The notes: generated from the sequence alone by a model not told the origin. A stretch of DNA of 56,653 nt from RXIX01 sp003989075 (GCA_029780415.1 JAKOYN010000037.1:1-56653); one strand, 5' to 3'. Shown: positions 7,344-19,642, counted from the stretch's first letter. Translations and numbers: made by a program.

Positions 7344-9068
7344 ATGGCCACCCTCCCCAACAACGTCATCAGCCAGCCCAGCGGCCAATTAAGCGGGCTT
7401 TCCCGGCAACTTGTGCTCAACCGCCTGCTCGACGAAACCGTTGCCCTGCAGGCCATCGAGCAGGCACGCAAGGAAAGCGTGCCCCTGGTCAGCTATCTGG
7501 TTGATAACAAACTGGCCCGCGACCGCGATATCGCCCGCATCGCCTCGCGCAGCTTCAACCTGCCGCTGTTTGATCTCGACACCCTGGATATCGACAAGAC
7601 GGTCGTGCAGCTGGTCGATGAAAAGCTGGTGCGCCAGCATCTGGCACTGCCGCTGCACAAGCGCGGCCGGCGCCTGTTTGTCGGCGTGTGCGATCCGACC
7701 AGCCAGCGCATGCTGGAAGATTTCAAGTTCCAGACCCGGCTTGACATCGAGCAGGTGATCGTCAGTCAGGGCCAGTTGACCAAAGCGCTTGAGAACGCCC
7801 TAGAGCAGCAGAACAGCGCGGTCATGAATGAGGACATCGGTGATCTCGACTTCAGCGCTGAAGGCGACGGCGCCAAGGTCGAAACCCTCACCCAGGGTGA
7901 CGCCGACGACGCACCGGTGGTGCGTTTTGTCAACCAGGTCATCATCCAGGCCATCAACCGTGGTGCCTCGGACATCCATTTCGAACCCTATGAGAAGATC
8001 TATCGGGTGCGCCTGCGTCAGGATGGCATTCTCGATGAACTGTACAAGCCACCGGTGAGCATGGCGCCACGGATTTCCGCCCGCCTCAAGATCATGGCTC
8101 AGCTCGACATCGCCGAGCGCCGCGTGCCGCAGGACGGCCGCATCAAGCTCTACCTGACCAAGCAGCGCGCCATCGATTTCCGCGTCAACACCCTGCCGAC
8201 CCTGTGGGGCGAAAAGGTGGTGATGCGTCTGCTCGACCCGTCCAGCGCGCAGATGGGCATCGATGCCCTCGGCTACGAGCCCCATCAGAAAGAGCTGTTC
8301 ATGAAGGCCATCCACAAGCCCCAGGGCATGGTGCTGGTCACTGGCCCGACCGGCAGCGGCAAAACGGTTTCCCTGTATACCGCGCTCAACATTCTCAACA
8401 CCGCCGCGGTCAATATCTCCACTGCCGAGGATCCGGTTGAAATCAACCTGGCCGGCATCAATCAGGTCAACGTCAATCCCAAGGTAGGCATGACCTTCGC
8501 CAACGCCCTGCGCTCCTTCCTGCGCCAGGACCCGGACATCATCATGGTCGGCGAAATCCGCGACCTGGAAACCGCCGAGATCGCCATCAAGGCCGCGCAG
8601 ACTGGCCACATGGTGCTCTCCACCCTGCACACCAACAGCGCACCCCAGACCCTCAGCCGCCTGATGAACATGGGCGTAGCGGCCTACAATATCGCCTCCA
8701 GCGTCACCCTGATCATCGCCCAGCGCCTCGCCCGGCGGCTCTGCCAGCACTGCAAGGAAGAAGTGCAGATCCCAGCCGAGGAATTGATCAATCAGGGTTT
8801 CCGCAAGGACGAACTCAAGGAACTGACCATCTACAAGGCGGCCGGTTGCGACCAGTGCAACCACGGCTACAAGGGTCGGCTCGGCATCTACGAGGTGCTG
8901 CCGATCTCCGAGGAAATCGGCCGGATCATCATGGCTAGCGGCAACGCACTCCAGATTGCCGAACAGGCCAAGCGCGAAGGTATCAATGACCTGCGCCAAT
9001 CGGGCCTGAACAAGGTGCGCATGGGTCTGACCAGCCTTGAAGAAGTCAACCGGGTAACGACCGACTAG
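7344..9068 (+). CDS. pilB: Type IV pilus extension ATPase PilB
   Basis: 574 residues. This cytoplasmic hexameric ATPase powers pilus extension from the inner-membrane platform. An N-terminal MshEN/GspE-N domain (about 25-150) precedes the ATPase core, with Walker A GPTGSGKT near residues 334-341, an Asp box, Walker B (IIMVGEIRD) and a His box (STLHTN). Two CxxC pairs near 465 and 506 form the usual zinc site of PilB. Length matches the family (about 565-575). The ATG at 7344 is the first residue that aligns. pilC follows after 10 bp and pilD 1 bp later: the standard pilBCD operon, here without pilA. Confidence 0.96.
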   Translation: MATLPNNVISQPSGQLSGLSRQLVLNRLLDETVALQAIEQARKESVPLVSYLVDNKLARDRDIARIASRSFNLPLFDLDTLDIDKTVVQLVDEKLVRQHLALPLHKRGRRLFVGVCDPTSQRMLEDFKFQTRLDIEQVIVSQGQLTKALENALEQQNSAVMNEDIGDLDFSAEGDGAKVETLTQGDADDAPVVRFVNQVIIQAINRGASDIHFEPYEKIYRVRLRQDGILDELYKPPVSMAPRISARLKIMAQLDIAERRVPQDGRIKLYLTKQRAIDFRVNTLPTLWGEKVVMRLLDPSSAQMGIDALGYEPHQKELFMKAIHKPQGMVLVTGPTGSGKTVSLYTALNILNTAAVNISTAEDPVEINLAGINQVNVNPKVGMTFANALRSFLRQDPDIIMVGEIRDLETAEIAIKAAQTGHMVLSTLHTNSAPQTLSRLMNMGVAAYNIASSVTLIIAQRLARRLCQHCKEEVQIPAEELINQGFRKDELKELTIYKAAGCDQCNHGYKGRLGIYEVLPISEEIGRIIMASGNALQIAEQAKREGINDLRQSGLNKVRMGLTSLEEVNRVTTD

Positions 9069-9078
9069 GATAACAGGC

Positions 9079-10317
9079 GTGGCCAAACAACCGACTCCAG
9101 TGAAAAAAAAGAAGGAAGAGGAATCGACCTTCAAGTGGGAGGGCACCGATAAGCGCGGCACACGGGTCAAGGGCGAATTGCGCGGCTTCAACCAGAACCT
9201 GGTCAAGGCCGAATTGCGCCGCCAAGGCATCATCCCGCTGCGGGTCCGCAAGAAGGCCAAACCGCTCCTGACCTTCGGCGATACCGTCACCCCAAAGGAC
9301 ATCATGCTGTTCACCCGCCAGTTATGCACCATGCTCGGCTCCGGTATCGCCGTGGTGCAGGCGCTGGACATGGTCGGGCACAGCAATCGCAAACCCAAGG
9401 TCAAGGAACTGATCCTGACCATCAAGGCCGATGTCGAGGCCGGCACCTCGCTATCCAAGGCCATGGCCAGGCACCATCTGTACTTCAACGACCTGTACTG
9501 CAGTCTGGTGCATGCTGGAGAGGAAGCCGGCGTGCTGGAAGTACTCCTCGACAAGATCGCTACCTACCTGGAAAAGTCCGAAGCACTCAAGGCCAAGGTT
9601 AAGAAGGCGCTGACCTACCCCACCATCGTGCTGATTTTCGCCTTCGTAGTCACCGCCATCCTGCTGATCTTCGTCATCCCAACCTTCGAGGACCTGTTCA
9701 AGAACTTTGGCGCTGAGCTGCCGGCACTCACTAAATTTGTGATCGAGCTTTCCGGTGTCTTTCAGGAATACTGGTACCTGATCCTCGGTACGCCGGTGGT
9801 GGCTGTGGTAGGTTTCATCGCAGCCCGTAAACGCTCGCGCGCCTTCTATCAGTGGCTGGACCGCATGGTGCTGCAACTGCCGCTGATCGGCGATCTGGTC
9901 GCCACTTCGGCTAATGCCCGCTTTGCCCGCACCCTTTCGACCCTGTTCAGTGGCGGTGTACCCCTGGTAGACGCGATGCAAAGCGTCGCCGGCGCTACCG
10001 GCAATTACGTCTACGAGAAAGCCGTGCTGGCCATGCGCGACTCGGTGTCGATCGGTCAGCAGCTCAATTTCGCCATGCGCCAGAGCAGCCTGTTTCCCGA
10101 TATGGTGATCCAGATGGTTGCCATCGGCGAGGAAGCCGGCTCGCTGGGCGACATGCTGGCCAAGGTCGCCGATTTCTACGAAGCGGAAGTCGACCAGAAG
10201 GTTGATACCCTGACCACCATGATCGAACCCTTGCTGATGGCTTTCCTGGCCGGTGTGGTCGGTACCCTGGTGATCGCCATGTACCTGCCGATCTTCAAGC
10301 TGGCGGCGGCGGTCTGA
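9079..10317 (+). CDS. pilC: Type IV pilus inner-membrane platform protein PilC
   Basis: 412 residues, starting at GTG 9079. PilC is the polytopic platform that PilB turns to add pilin subunits. The N-terminal part is basic and Lys-rich (a KKKKEEE stretch near residue 10), then two T2SSF domains (about 75-200 and 275-400), each followed by membrane helices. Conserved phrases include FTRQL near 76 and GEEAGSLG late in the protein. Length is typical. It lies between pilB and pilD with almost no spacing, so the three are co-translated. Confidence 0.96.
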   Translation: MAKQPTPVKKKKEEESTFKWEGTDKRGTRVKGELRGFNQNLVKAELRRQGIIPLRVRKKAKPLLTFGDTVTPKDIMLFTRQLCTMLGSGIAVVQALDMVGHSNRKPKVKELILTIKADVEAGTSLSKAMARHHLYFNDLYCSLVHAGEEAGVLEVLLDKIATYLEKSEALKAKVKKALTYPTIVLIFAFVVTAILLIFVIPTFEDLFKNFGAELPALTKFVIELSGVFQEYWYLILGTPVVAVVGFIAARKRSRAFYQWLDRMVLQLPLIGDLVATSANARFARTLSTLFSGGVPLVDAMQSVAGATGNYVYEKAVLAMRDSVSIGQQLNFAMRQSSLFPDMVIQMVAIGEEAGSLGDMLAKVADFYEAEVDQKVDTLTTMIEPLLMAFLAGVVGTLVIAMYLPIFKLAAAV

Positions 10318-10318
10318 G

Positions 10319-11188
10319 ATGAACCTCGCTGCGCTGCTGGCCGAATCTCCGGCACTGTTCATCGGCCTGGCCGTGCTGTTCGGCCTGATGGTGGGCAGCT
10401 TTCTCAATGTGGTGATCTATCGCCTGCCGCTGATCATGGAGCGTGAGTGGCGGGCGCAATGCTGCGAACTGCTCGGCCAGCCGGTGGCGGATAAAACCCC
10501 ACCCCTGAGCCTGTGGGGGCCACGTTCGCAATGCCCGCACTGTGGCCACCTGATCACCGCGCTGGAAAATATTCCCCTGTTCAGCTATCTGCGCCAGCGC
10601 GGCCGCTGCGCCCATTGCCAGGGGCCGATCAGCATCCAGTATCCGCTGGTGGAAGCGGCGAGCGGTCTGCTGGCCGGGATCGTCGCATGGCAATTCGGCT
10701 TTGGCTGGCCGGCAGCGGCAGCGCTGCTGTGCACCTGGATTCTGCTGGCCGCCAGCATCATCGATCTGCATCACCAGCTGCTGCCTGATGATCTAACCCT
10801 GCCGCTGTTGTGGCTGGGTCTACTGGCGGCGCTGTTTGGCCTGTTCGTGCCCTTGCCGGACGCTGTGATCGGCGCCATGGCCGGCTATCTGTCACTGTGG
10901 CTGGTTTACCAGGGCTTTCGCCTGCTGACCGGCAAGGAAGGCATGGGCCATGGCGATTTCAAGCTGCTGGCGGCGCTCGGCGCCTGGTGCGGCTGGCAGT
11001 ATCTGGTGACGATCGTGCTGCTGTCGTCGCTGGTCGGCGCGGTGCTTGGTCTGGGCCTGATCCTGTTCCGGGGACGCGATCGCCAGGTACCGATGCCGTT
11101 TGGGCCATTCCTGGCCGCCGCCGGCTGGCTGGTGCTGCTGTGGGGCGCACCGATCAACCGCGCCTGGCTGGCGTGGCTGGGGCTGTAG
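10319..11188 (+). CDS. pilD: Prepilin leader peptidase/N-methyltransferase PilD
   Basis: 289 residues. This inner-membrane aspartic protease cleaves the leader of type IV prepilins and methylates the new N-terminus; it usually also serves type II secretion pseudopilins. Two CxxC pairs at about residues 67-70 and 95-98 form the cytoplasmic zinc-binding loop of the full-length bifunctional enzymes. The two catalytic Asp lie in IIDLHH (about 149) and in the GxGD-type motif GMGHGDFK (about 210). About eight hydrophobic segments. It starts one base after the pilC stop, and coaE follows after 4 bp, as in Pseudomonas. Confidence 0.96.
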   Translation: MNLAALLAESPALFIGLAVLFGLMVGSFLNVVIYRLPLIMEREWRAQCCELLGQPVADKTPPLSLWGPRSQCPHCGHLITALENIPLFSYLRQRGRCAHCQGPISIQYPLVEAASGLLAGIVAWQFGFGWPAAAALLCTWILLAASIIDLHHQLLPDDLTLPLLWLGLLAALFGLFVPLPDAVIGAMAGYLSLWLVYQGFRLLTGKEGMGHGDFKLLAALGAWCGWQYLVTIVLLSSLVGAVLGLGLILFRGRDRQVPMPFGPFLAAAGWLVLLWGAPINRAWLAWLGL

Positions 11189-11192
11189 GGCG

Positions 11193-11798
11193 ATGCTGGT
11201 CATCGGCCTCACCGGCGGCATCGGCAGTGGCAAGACTGCGGCCAGCGACCGCTTTGCCGAACTGGGCGCACCGGTGATCGATACCGATCAACTGGCCCGC
11301 GAGCTGGTCGCACCCGGCCAGCCGGCACTGGCGGATATCGTCGCCGCCTTTGGGGCGGAGTGCATTGATGAGCACGGTCAGCTGCACCGTGCTCGGCTGC
11401 GCCAGCGGGTATTTGCTGATACCGCCGCCCGGCAGCGTCTGGAGTACATCCTGCATCCGCGCATCCGCGCCCAGGTGCGGGAACGGCTGGCCACCCTGGA
11501 CGCGCCCTACTGCCTGGTAGTCATTCCGCTGCTGGTTGAGACCGGCATGCGCGATCTGGTCAACCGGGTGCTGGTGGTCGATGTGCCCGAAGCGGTGCAG
11601 ATCCACCGGGTCATGGCACGCGACCGGGTCGATGCTGCCCAGGCACAGCGCATCCTCGCCGCGCAGGCCAGTCGTGCCCAGCGCCTGGCACTGGCCGATG
11701 ATGTGCTGGAAAACAGCGGCGCCCTGGATACCCTGCAGCACCAGGTCACCGCACTGCACCAGCAGTATCTGCGCCTGGCCACCGCGCCCCTGGCCTAG
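11193..11798 (+). CDS. coaE: Dephospho-CoA kinase CoaE
   Basis: 201 residues from ATG 11193. CoaE catalyses the last step of coenzyme A synthesis, ATP-dependent phosphorylation of the 3'-hydroxyl of dephospho-CoA. The P-loop GGIGSGKT lies at residues 7-14, followed by DTDQLARELV (substrate side), HPRIR and the VIPLLVE strand, all typical. A longer in-frame extension to 11100 overlaps pilD and adds unrelated residues, so it was rejected. Placed after pilD as in many Gammaproteobacteria (pilBCD-coaE-zapD). Confidence 0.95.
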   Translation: MLVIGLTGGIGSGKTAASDRFAELGAPVIDTDQLARELVAPGQPALADIVAAFGAECIDEHGQLHRARLRQRVFADTAARQRLEYILHPRIRAQVRERLATLDAPYCLVVIPLLVETGMRDLVNRVLVVDVPEAVQIHRVMARDRVDAAQAQRILAAQASRAQRLALADDVLENSGALDTLQHQVTALHQQYLRLATAPLA

Positions 11799-11903
11799 AA
11801 TCCGTCCCGGTGGCACGCCGGGGCACCGGCGCCACCGCCACGCCCCGTCCCGTGCTGGTGTCTCCTCGCATGATGACCGCGTTTCACGCGCACGAGGTTT
11901 TGT

Positions 11904-12674
11904 GTGTCTCACACCATTTGCTATGAGCAGCCGTTGAACGAGCGCGTGCGAACCCTGCTGCGGATGGAATACCTGTTCCGCCAGATCCATCACGCGCTCA
12001 GCGGAAACTCGACCTGGGACAGCCGCAGCGCGCTACAGGCCCTGTTCGACCTGCTGGCCCTGACCGGGCGCAATGAACTGAAAAGCGAACTGCTCAAGGA
12101 ACTGGAACGGCATACCGTCGCCCTCAATCGCCTGCGGCAGAATCCCGGCATCGATATCATCCGGCTCAACCAGACTCTGGACGAGATCAGTGCCGCCTGT
12201 AGCCGCATTCACCACTTCGATAGTCTGTCGCTGGAAGCGGTGCGCCAGAGTGATTTCCTCTGCGCGATTCACAAACGCAGCCAGGTGCCCGGTGGCACCT
12301 GCCGTTTCGACCTGCCCGCGTTGTATCACTGGCTGCAGCAGGACAACGCAGTGCGCAGCCGCCATCTCAATGAGTGGCTAGCGCCCTTCGCACCGATGCG
12401 CGAGGCAGTATTTCTAGCGCTGCGCCTGATCCGCGATAGCGCCACGCTGCGCCCGGAAATCGCGCTTGGCAGCTTTTTCCAGCGCGCCCTGGATGCCGGC
12501 GCACCGCACCAGATGATCCGGGTGCTGCTGCCGGCCAGCAGTACCCTGTTTCCAGAGATCAGCGGCGGCCGGCACCGCTTCACCATCCGCTTCCTGACCC
12601 AGCCCGATCCCAACCGGCGCGCAGTTCAAAGCACTGCCGATGTCGCCTTCGAGCTGGCCTGCTGCACCATCTGA
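11904..12674 (+). CDS. zapD: Cell division protein ZapD
   Basis: 256 residues, starting at GTG 11904 (MSHTICYEQPLNER). ZapD (DUF1342) binds the C-terminal tail of FtsZ and bundles filaments at the Z ring. The opening YEQPLNERVRTLLRMEYLF and the closing FTIRFL... segment are characteristic of the family; length (about 250) is right. It follows coaE after 105 bp, as in E. coli (coaE-zapD-yacG), but yacG is absent and mutT comes next on the other strand. The last 49 bp are antisense to the end of mutT. Confidence 0.93.
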   Translation: MSHTICYEQPLNERVRTLLRMEYLFRQIHHALSGNSTWDSRSALQALFDLLALTGRNELKSELLKELERHTVALNRLRQNPGIDIIRLNQTLDEISAACSRIHHFDSLSLEAVRQSDFLCAIHKRSQVPGGTCRFDLPALYHWLQQDNAVRSRHLNEWLAPFAPMREAVFLALRLIRDSATLRPEIALGSFFQRALDAGAPHQMIRVLLPASSTLFPEISGGRHRFTIRFLTQPDPNRRAVQSTADVAFELACCTI

Positions 12675-13087
12675 GCAGGTAGCGCCGCCGCAGTTCGCAG
12701 GGCAGCGATAATCGGCGCATCAGCAGCGGGAAAATCCACCTCGCGCAGGCCGGTCACCGCCACCCAGGCCAGCGGCTGACCCTCGCGGCCCTGCGGCTCG
12801 CCCTGATAGGCATCGACCTGCCAGACATCAAGCAGCACCTGCCGGTCGGCGTAGGCGTGCCGCACCTGCAGCCAGGGCGCAGCGGTCTGGACGTGAATAC
12901 CCAGTTCCTCATGCAGTTCACGGGCGAGTGCGGCGGACACCGTCTCACCCGCCTCGACCTTGCCGCCGGGAAACTCCCACAGGCCACCCTGGTGCGCAGC
13001 GGCAGCACGCCGGGCAATCAGCACCGCACCACTGGCATCGCGCACAATGCCAACTGCGACATGCACCAGCGCTGCGCTGCTGCTCAC
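12626..13087 (-). CDS. mutT: MutT-type Nudix hydrolase (8-oxo-dGTP diphosphatase)
   Basis: 153 residues. The Nudix box GX5EX7REUXEEXGX is visible (G39-centred GGKVEAGE... then RELHEELGI). MutT removes 8-oxo-dGTP from the nucleotide pool to avoid A:T to C:G changes. Start MSSSAALVHVAVGIV matches the family. The ATG overlaps the argJ stop by 4 bp, so the two are co-translated; argJ-mutT following secA is common in Gammaproteobacteria. The C-terminal 14 or so codons run antisense to zapD. Confidence 0.9.
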   Translation of the reverse strand: MSSSAALVHVAVGIVRDASGAVLIARRAAAAHQGGLWEFPGGKVEAGETVSAALARELHEELGIHVQTAAPWLQVRHAYADRQVLLDVWQVDAYQGEPQGREGQPLAWVAVTGLREVDFPAADAPIIAALRTAAALPAQMVQQASSKATSAVL

Positions 13088-14274
13088 GTCCGGTACTCGG
13101 CGTTGATGCGCACGTAGTCAAAGGACAGGTCGGTAGTCCAGATCCGCGCCGTGGCAGCGCCACGCCCCAGCATCACGCGAATGGTGATCTCGGACCGGCC
13201 CATCACCTCTTGCCCCAAGGCCTCGGTGTAGGCTGGATCGCGGCCGCCGCCCTGTACAATGCGCGCTTCGTCAAGGTAGATCTCCACCCGATCCAGATCG
13301 AGCGCCTCCAGCCCGGACCGACCGACCGCCGCCAGAATGCGCCCCCAGTTGGGGTCGGAAGCAAAAAAGGCGGTCTTGACCAGCGGCGAATGGGCAATGG
13401 TGTAGGCGACCTGCCGGCACTCGGCCACGTCATGACCGCCCTCAACCTGCACGGTGATGAACTTGGTGGCGCCCTCGCCATCGCGGATGATCGCCTGGGC
13501 CAGCTCGATGCACACCTCATCCAGCGCGGCCGCAAAGCGCTCCCGGTCCTCACCGCTCGCCGGCACGCGCACGCCCGCCTGGCCGGTCGCCAGCAGCACA
13601 CAGGCATCATTGGTCGAGGTATCGCCGTCGACGGTGATGGCGTTGAAGGAGGCCGCCACCGCATCGGTCAGCAGCTGCTGCAGCAGCCCCGGCTCTACCT
13701 CGGCATCGGTGGCGATGAAGGCCAGCATCGTCGCCATGTCCGGACGGATCATGCCGGCACCCTTGGCAATGCCAGCGATAGTCACCGTGCATCCCGCCAG
13801 TTGCAGTTGCCGTGAAGCCCGCTTGGGCCGGGTATCGGTGGTCATGATGCCAGCGGCGGCTTCGTCCCAGCCATCCGCGCGCAAGGCCGCCAGCGCCGCC
13901 GGCAGGCCGCTGATCAGCCGGAACAGCGGCAGCGGTTCGCCGATCACCCCGGTGGAAAACGGCAGCACCTCCTCGGGCCGGCACCCACTGCGCTGCGCCA
14001 GCGCCTGGCAACTGGCATCGGCATCGGCCAGCCCCTGCCGTCCGGTACCGGCGTTGGCATTACCGGTATTGATCAGCAGATAGCGTGGACGGGCGGCGGC
14101 CAGATGGCTGCGCGCCAGAATCACTGGCGCGGCGCAAAAGGCATTGCGGGTAAACACGGCGGCGGCCTGGGTGCCGGGCGCAGCCTCAATCACCACCAGA
14201 TCGCGGCGGTCGGGATACTTGATGCCAGCCCGGGCTACACCCAGGCGAATCCCAGTGACGGTCAACGCTTGCAT
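13084..14274 (-). CDS. argJ: Glutamate N-acetyltransferase/amino-acid acetyltransferase ArgJ
   Basis: 396 residues. ArgJ transfers the acetyl group from N-acetylornithine to glutamate, recycling acetyl in arginine synthesis; some versions also use acetyl-CoA. The precursor cuts itself into alpha and beta chains before a Thr in the motif MATML, visible here near residue 185 after GAGMIRPD. Other family marks: LLINTGNANAGTG near residue 68, TTDTRPK near 146, and a C-terminus around DLSFDYVRINAEYRT. Start MQALTVTGIRLGVARAGIK at 14274 lies 12 bp after the secA stop. Confidence 0.95.
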   Translation of the reverse strand: MQALTVTGIRLGVARAGIKYPDRRDLVVIEAAPGTQAAAVFTRNAFCAAPVILARSHLAAARPRYLLINTGNANAGTGRQGLADADASCQALAQRSGCRPEEVLPFSTGVIGEPLPLFRLISGLPAALAALRADGWDEAAAGIMTTDTRPKRASRQLQLAGCTVTIAGIAKGAGMIRPDMATMLAFIATDAEVEPGLLQQLLTDAVAASFNAITVDGDTSTNDACVLLATGQAGVRVPASGEDRERFAAALDEVCIELAQAIIRDGEGATKFITVQVEGGHDVAECRQVAYTIAHSPLVKTAFFASDPNWGRILAAVGRSGLEALDLDRVEIYLDEARIVQGGGRDPAYTEALGQEVMGRSEITIRVMLGRGAATARIWTTDLSFDYVRINAEYRT

Positions 14275-14286
14275 GGTGTCCGCTCC

Positions 14287-17025
<2,739 letters not shown>

Positions 17026-17113
17026 TCGGGCGCCTTTCGCTTCGTCGCTCTGGGAAAAATGCCGGAAATAATACTCCAGCGGCGCTGTTTTTGCGCGGGA
17101 CAGCCGGCAGGAC

Positions 17114-17156
17114 GCAAAAGGAAGACGCGGCCCTCCAGGATTGCTGGAAGACCGCG
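17114..17156 (-). terminator. Rho-independent terminator after lpxC
   Basis: On the minus strand a 13-bp stem (17144-17156 with 17126-17138, containing G-U pairs) with a 5-base loop is followed by TCTTCCTTTTG (17114-17125). It separates the lpxC end of the dcw transcript from secA. Confidence 0.7.
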
Positions 17157-17193
17157 CGGAGGTGACGGCTGGGGAAATGCGGGACCGGATGCC

Positions 17194-18108
17194 TTAGCGG
17201 GTTGCCTGGGCAGGCTGCAGGTAGGAGATCGGTGCCTGACGCTCGTCGCTGTAGGTAATTTCTTCCCAGGCACTGCTGTCAGCGAGCAGTTCGCGCAGCA
17301 GGCGATTGTTCAGGGCATGACCGGACTTGTAGCCGGTAAAGGCGCCGATCAGGCTGCGCCCGAGCAGGTACAGATCGCCGATGGCGTCGAGAATCTTGTG
17401 CTTGACGAACTCGTCCTCGTAACGCAGACCGTCCTCGTTGAGAATGCGGTAGTCGTCAACCACAATGGCGTTATCCAGGGTACCGCCCAGCGCCAGGCGC
17501 CGTTCGCGCAGGTATTCCAGATCACGCATGAAGCCAAAGGTGCGCGCCCGGCTGACTTCCTTGACGAAGGAGGTGGTGGAGAAGTCTACGATCGCGTGCT
17601 GGTTACGACCCTTGAACAGCGGGTGATCGAAGGCGATGGTGAAGGCAACCTTGAAACCGGCAAAGGGATCGAAGCGCGCCCATTTATCGCCGTCCTCGAC
17701 CACGACCGGCCGCTTAATGCGGATAAAGCGTTTGGGTGCATTCTGCTCCTGGATGCCCGCCGACTGGATCAGGAACACGAAGGGACCCGCGCTGCCGTCC
17801 ATGATCGGCACTTCGGCCGCGCTGACGTCGACATAGGCATTGTCAATGCCCAGCCCGGCGAAGGCCGACAGCAGATGTTCAACCGTGGCAATGCGGGCGG
17901 CACCGCGCACCAGCGAGGTTGAAAGCTGCGTATCGCCGACATTCTGCGGACAGGCCTTGATCTCGACCGGTTCGGGCAGATCAATGCGCCGGAAGACGAT
18001 GCCGGTATCCGGCGCCGCCGGCCGCAGGGTTAAATAAACTTTCTCGCCCGTATGCAAGCCAACACCGGTCGCCCGGATGGCATTTTTCAAGGTGCGCTGC
18101 CTAATCAT
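17194..18108 (-). CDS. lpxC: UDP-3-O-acyl-N-acetylglucosamine deacetylase LpxC
   Basis: 304 residues from the ATG at 18108, which has GGGGGA six bases upstream and matches the family N-terminus MIRQRTLKN; an upstream in-frame start at 18129 is less likely. LpxC catalyses the committed, zinc-dependent step of lipid A synthesis. The zinc ligands are seen in VEHLLSAFAGLGIDN (His near 79) and in HKILDAIGDLYLLG (His near 238, Asp near 242). The gene closes the dcw cluster next to ftsZ, as in E. coli. A separate promoter in the 292-bp gap upstream is likely. Confidence 0.97.
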   Translation of the reverse strand: MIRQRTLKNAIRATGVGLHTGEKVYLTLRPAAPDTGIVFRRIDLPEPVEIKACPQNVGDTQLSTSLVRGAARIATVEHLLSAFAGLGIDNAYVDVSAAEVPIMDGSAGPFVFLIQSAGIQEQNAPKRFIRIKRPVVVEDGDKWARFDPFAGFKVAFTIAFDHPLFKGRNQHAIVDFSTTSFVKEVSRARTFGFMRDLEYLRERRLALGGTLDNAIVVDDYRILNEDGLRYEDEFVKHKILDAIGDLYLLGRSLIGAFTGYKSGHALNNRLLRELLADSSAWEEITYSDERQAPISYLQPAQATR

Positions 18109-18239
18109 GTTAGGTCCCCCAACAGTCAATGAATCTGGAGCATGATGGCATGGCCCGCTGAACGGGCGCGGATCGCGCGTCCGCTGCTTCAGTGGTCTGG
18201 ATCAACCCAGTCGCCACACCATCGCCGTGCGTTGCAGTC

Positions 18240-18269
18240 AAGATACCGCAGTTCGTAGCGACACTGCAA
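18240..18269 (-). promoter_or_regulatory. Predicted sigma70 promoter for lpxC
   Basis: Minus strand: -35 TTGCAG (18264-18269), 18-bp spacer, -10 TATCTT (18240-18245), each 4 of 6 to consensus, about 130 bp before the lpxC start in the 292-bp ftsZ-lpxC gap. The rest of that gap holds an AT-rich stretch (about 18270-18315) and no gene. Confidence 0.4.
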
Positions 18270-18400
18270 CTTTTGTTTCTCTTTCGCAACTGATTTTGTT
18301 GTTAACTTGCGAAAGTCTGCGCCCCAGAATCACTCCGCAGCCGCCCCGGGACCCGGCGGGCTTCCTCCCTTAGTAAGCCATTTCGCCGGGCCGGACCCCC

Positions 18401-19558
18401 TCAATCCGCCTGCCGGCGCAGGAAAGCCGGAATATCCAGATAGTCCTGCTCCTCAGCGCGCTCGGGACTATCCCCGCCGGCCTTGCTACGGGCACCGGTC
18501 CGGTCACGGCCATGCGTCTCAATCTCACCGCCGCGCTGCACCAGCTTGAAGGGCGGCACCGATGCATCGCGGTCACGTGCATTCGCCTGTTTGACCGGCG
18601 CACCCAGGCCGATGCCGGTGGCGACAATGGTCACCCGCAGCTCGTTATGCATCTCTGGATCAATCGCCGTGCCCACCACTACGGTGGCGTCATCGGAGGC
18701 CAGGTCCTTGATGGTGTTGCCGACCTCCTCGAACTCACCAATCTTCAGGTCCATGCCCGAGGTGATGTTGACCAGCAGACCCTTGGCGCCGGCCAGATTG
18801 ACGTTCTCCAGCAGCGGACTGGCGATCGCCGCCTCGGCCGCCTCGCGGGCGCGGCCATCACCTACTGCACGCCCGGTGCCCATCATCGCCATGCCCATTT
18901 CCGACATCACGGCGCGTACGTCAGCAAAATCGACGTTGATCAGGCCCGGACGGGTGATCAGCTCAGCGATGCCCTGCACCGCGCCAAGCAGCACGTCATT
19001 GGCGGCCTTGAAGGCATCGAGCAGACTGGCGCTCTTGCCGAGCACAGTCAGCAGCTTCTCATTGGGAATGGTGATCAGCGAATCCACGGTTTCACTCAGC
19101 TCGCGCACGCCGCGCATCGCCACTTCCATGCGCTTCTTGCCCTCGAAGGGGAAGGGCCGGGTGACCACCGCCACCGTCAGGATGCCCATCTCGCGGGCCA
19201 GTTGCGCCACCACCGGCGCCGCGCCTGTGCCGGTGCCGCCGCCCATGCCGGCGGTGATGAACACCATATCGGCGCCCTGCAGCACTTCGCGGATGCGCTC
19301 GCTATCCTCCTGTGCCGCCTGCCGGCCAACGTCGGGATTGGCGCCCGCCCCCAGACCCTTGGTGATGTTGGCGCCCAGTTGCAGGGCAATCGGCACCGCG
19401 CAGGTCTTGAGCGCCTGCACGTCGGTATTGGCGCAGATGAAATCCACGCCCTCGATATCCGCGTTGAGCATGTGGTGAACGGCGTTACTTCCCCCACCGC
19501 CAACGCCGATCACCTTGATGATCGCGCTTTCCGTCTTGGCATCCATCAGTTCAAACAT
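18401..19558 (-). CDS. ftsZ: Cell division GTPase FtsZ
   Basis: 385 residues. FtsZ is the tubulin-like GTPase that builds the Z ring. The tubulin signature GGGTGTGAAPVVA lies near residue 107, the N-terminal nucleotide strand IKVIGVGGGGSNAVHHM near 14, and the T7 loop NVDFADVRAVM near 208. The C-terminal conserved tail is present (DYLDIPAFLRRQAD), the docking site for FtsA, ZipA and ZapD; zapD is encoded in this same window. It starts 84 bp downstream of ftsA. Confidence 0.98.
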   Translation of the reverse strand: MFELMDAKTESAIIKVIGVGGGGSNAVHHMLNADIEGVDFICANTDVQALKTCAVPIALQLGANITKGLGAGANPDVGRQAAQEDSERIREVLQGADMVFITAGMGGGTGTGAAPVVAQLAREMGILTVAVVTRPFPFEGKKRMEVAMRGVRELSETVDSLITIPNEKLLTVLGKSASLLDAFKAANDVLLGAVQGIAELITRPGLINVDFADVRAVMSEMGMAMMGTGRAVGDGRAREAAEAAIASPLLENVNLAGAKGLLVNITSGMDLKIGEFEEVGNTIKDLASDDATVVVGTAIDPEMHNELRVTIVATGIGLGAPVKQANARDRDASVPPFKLVQRGGEIETHGRDRTGARSKAGGDSPERAEEQDYLDIPAFLRRQAD

Positions 19559-19642
19559 TGTGGCTTCTCCAACTCAGTGACTCTCGACCCGATATTCTCG
19601 CCCCAAACAACCAGCGCCCCGTTGCCCAATCCCCCGATCAGA

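Noticed and set aside
7800..9554. 584-codon minus-strand frame opposite pilB and pilC
   Set aside because: Antisense to two unmistakable genes.
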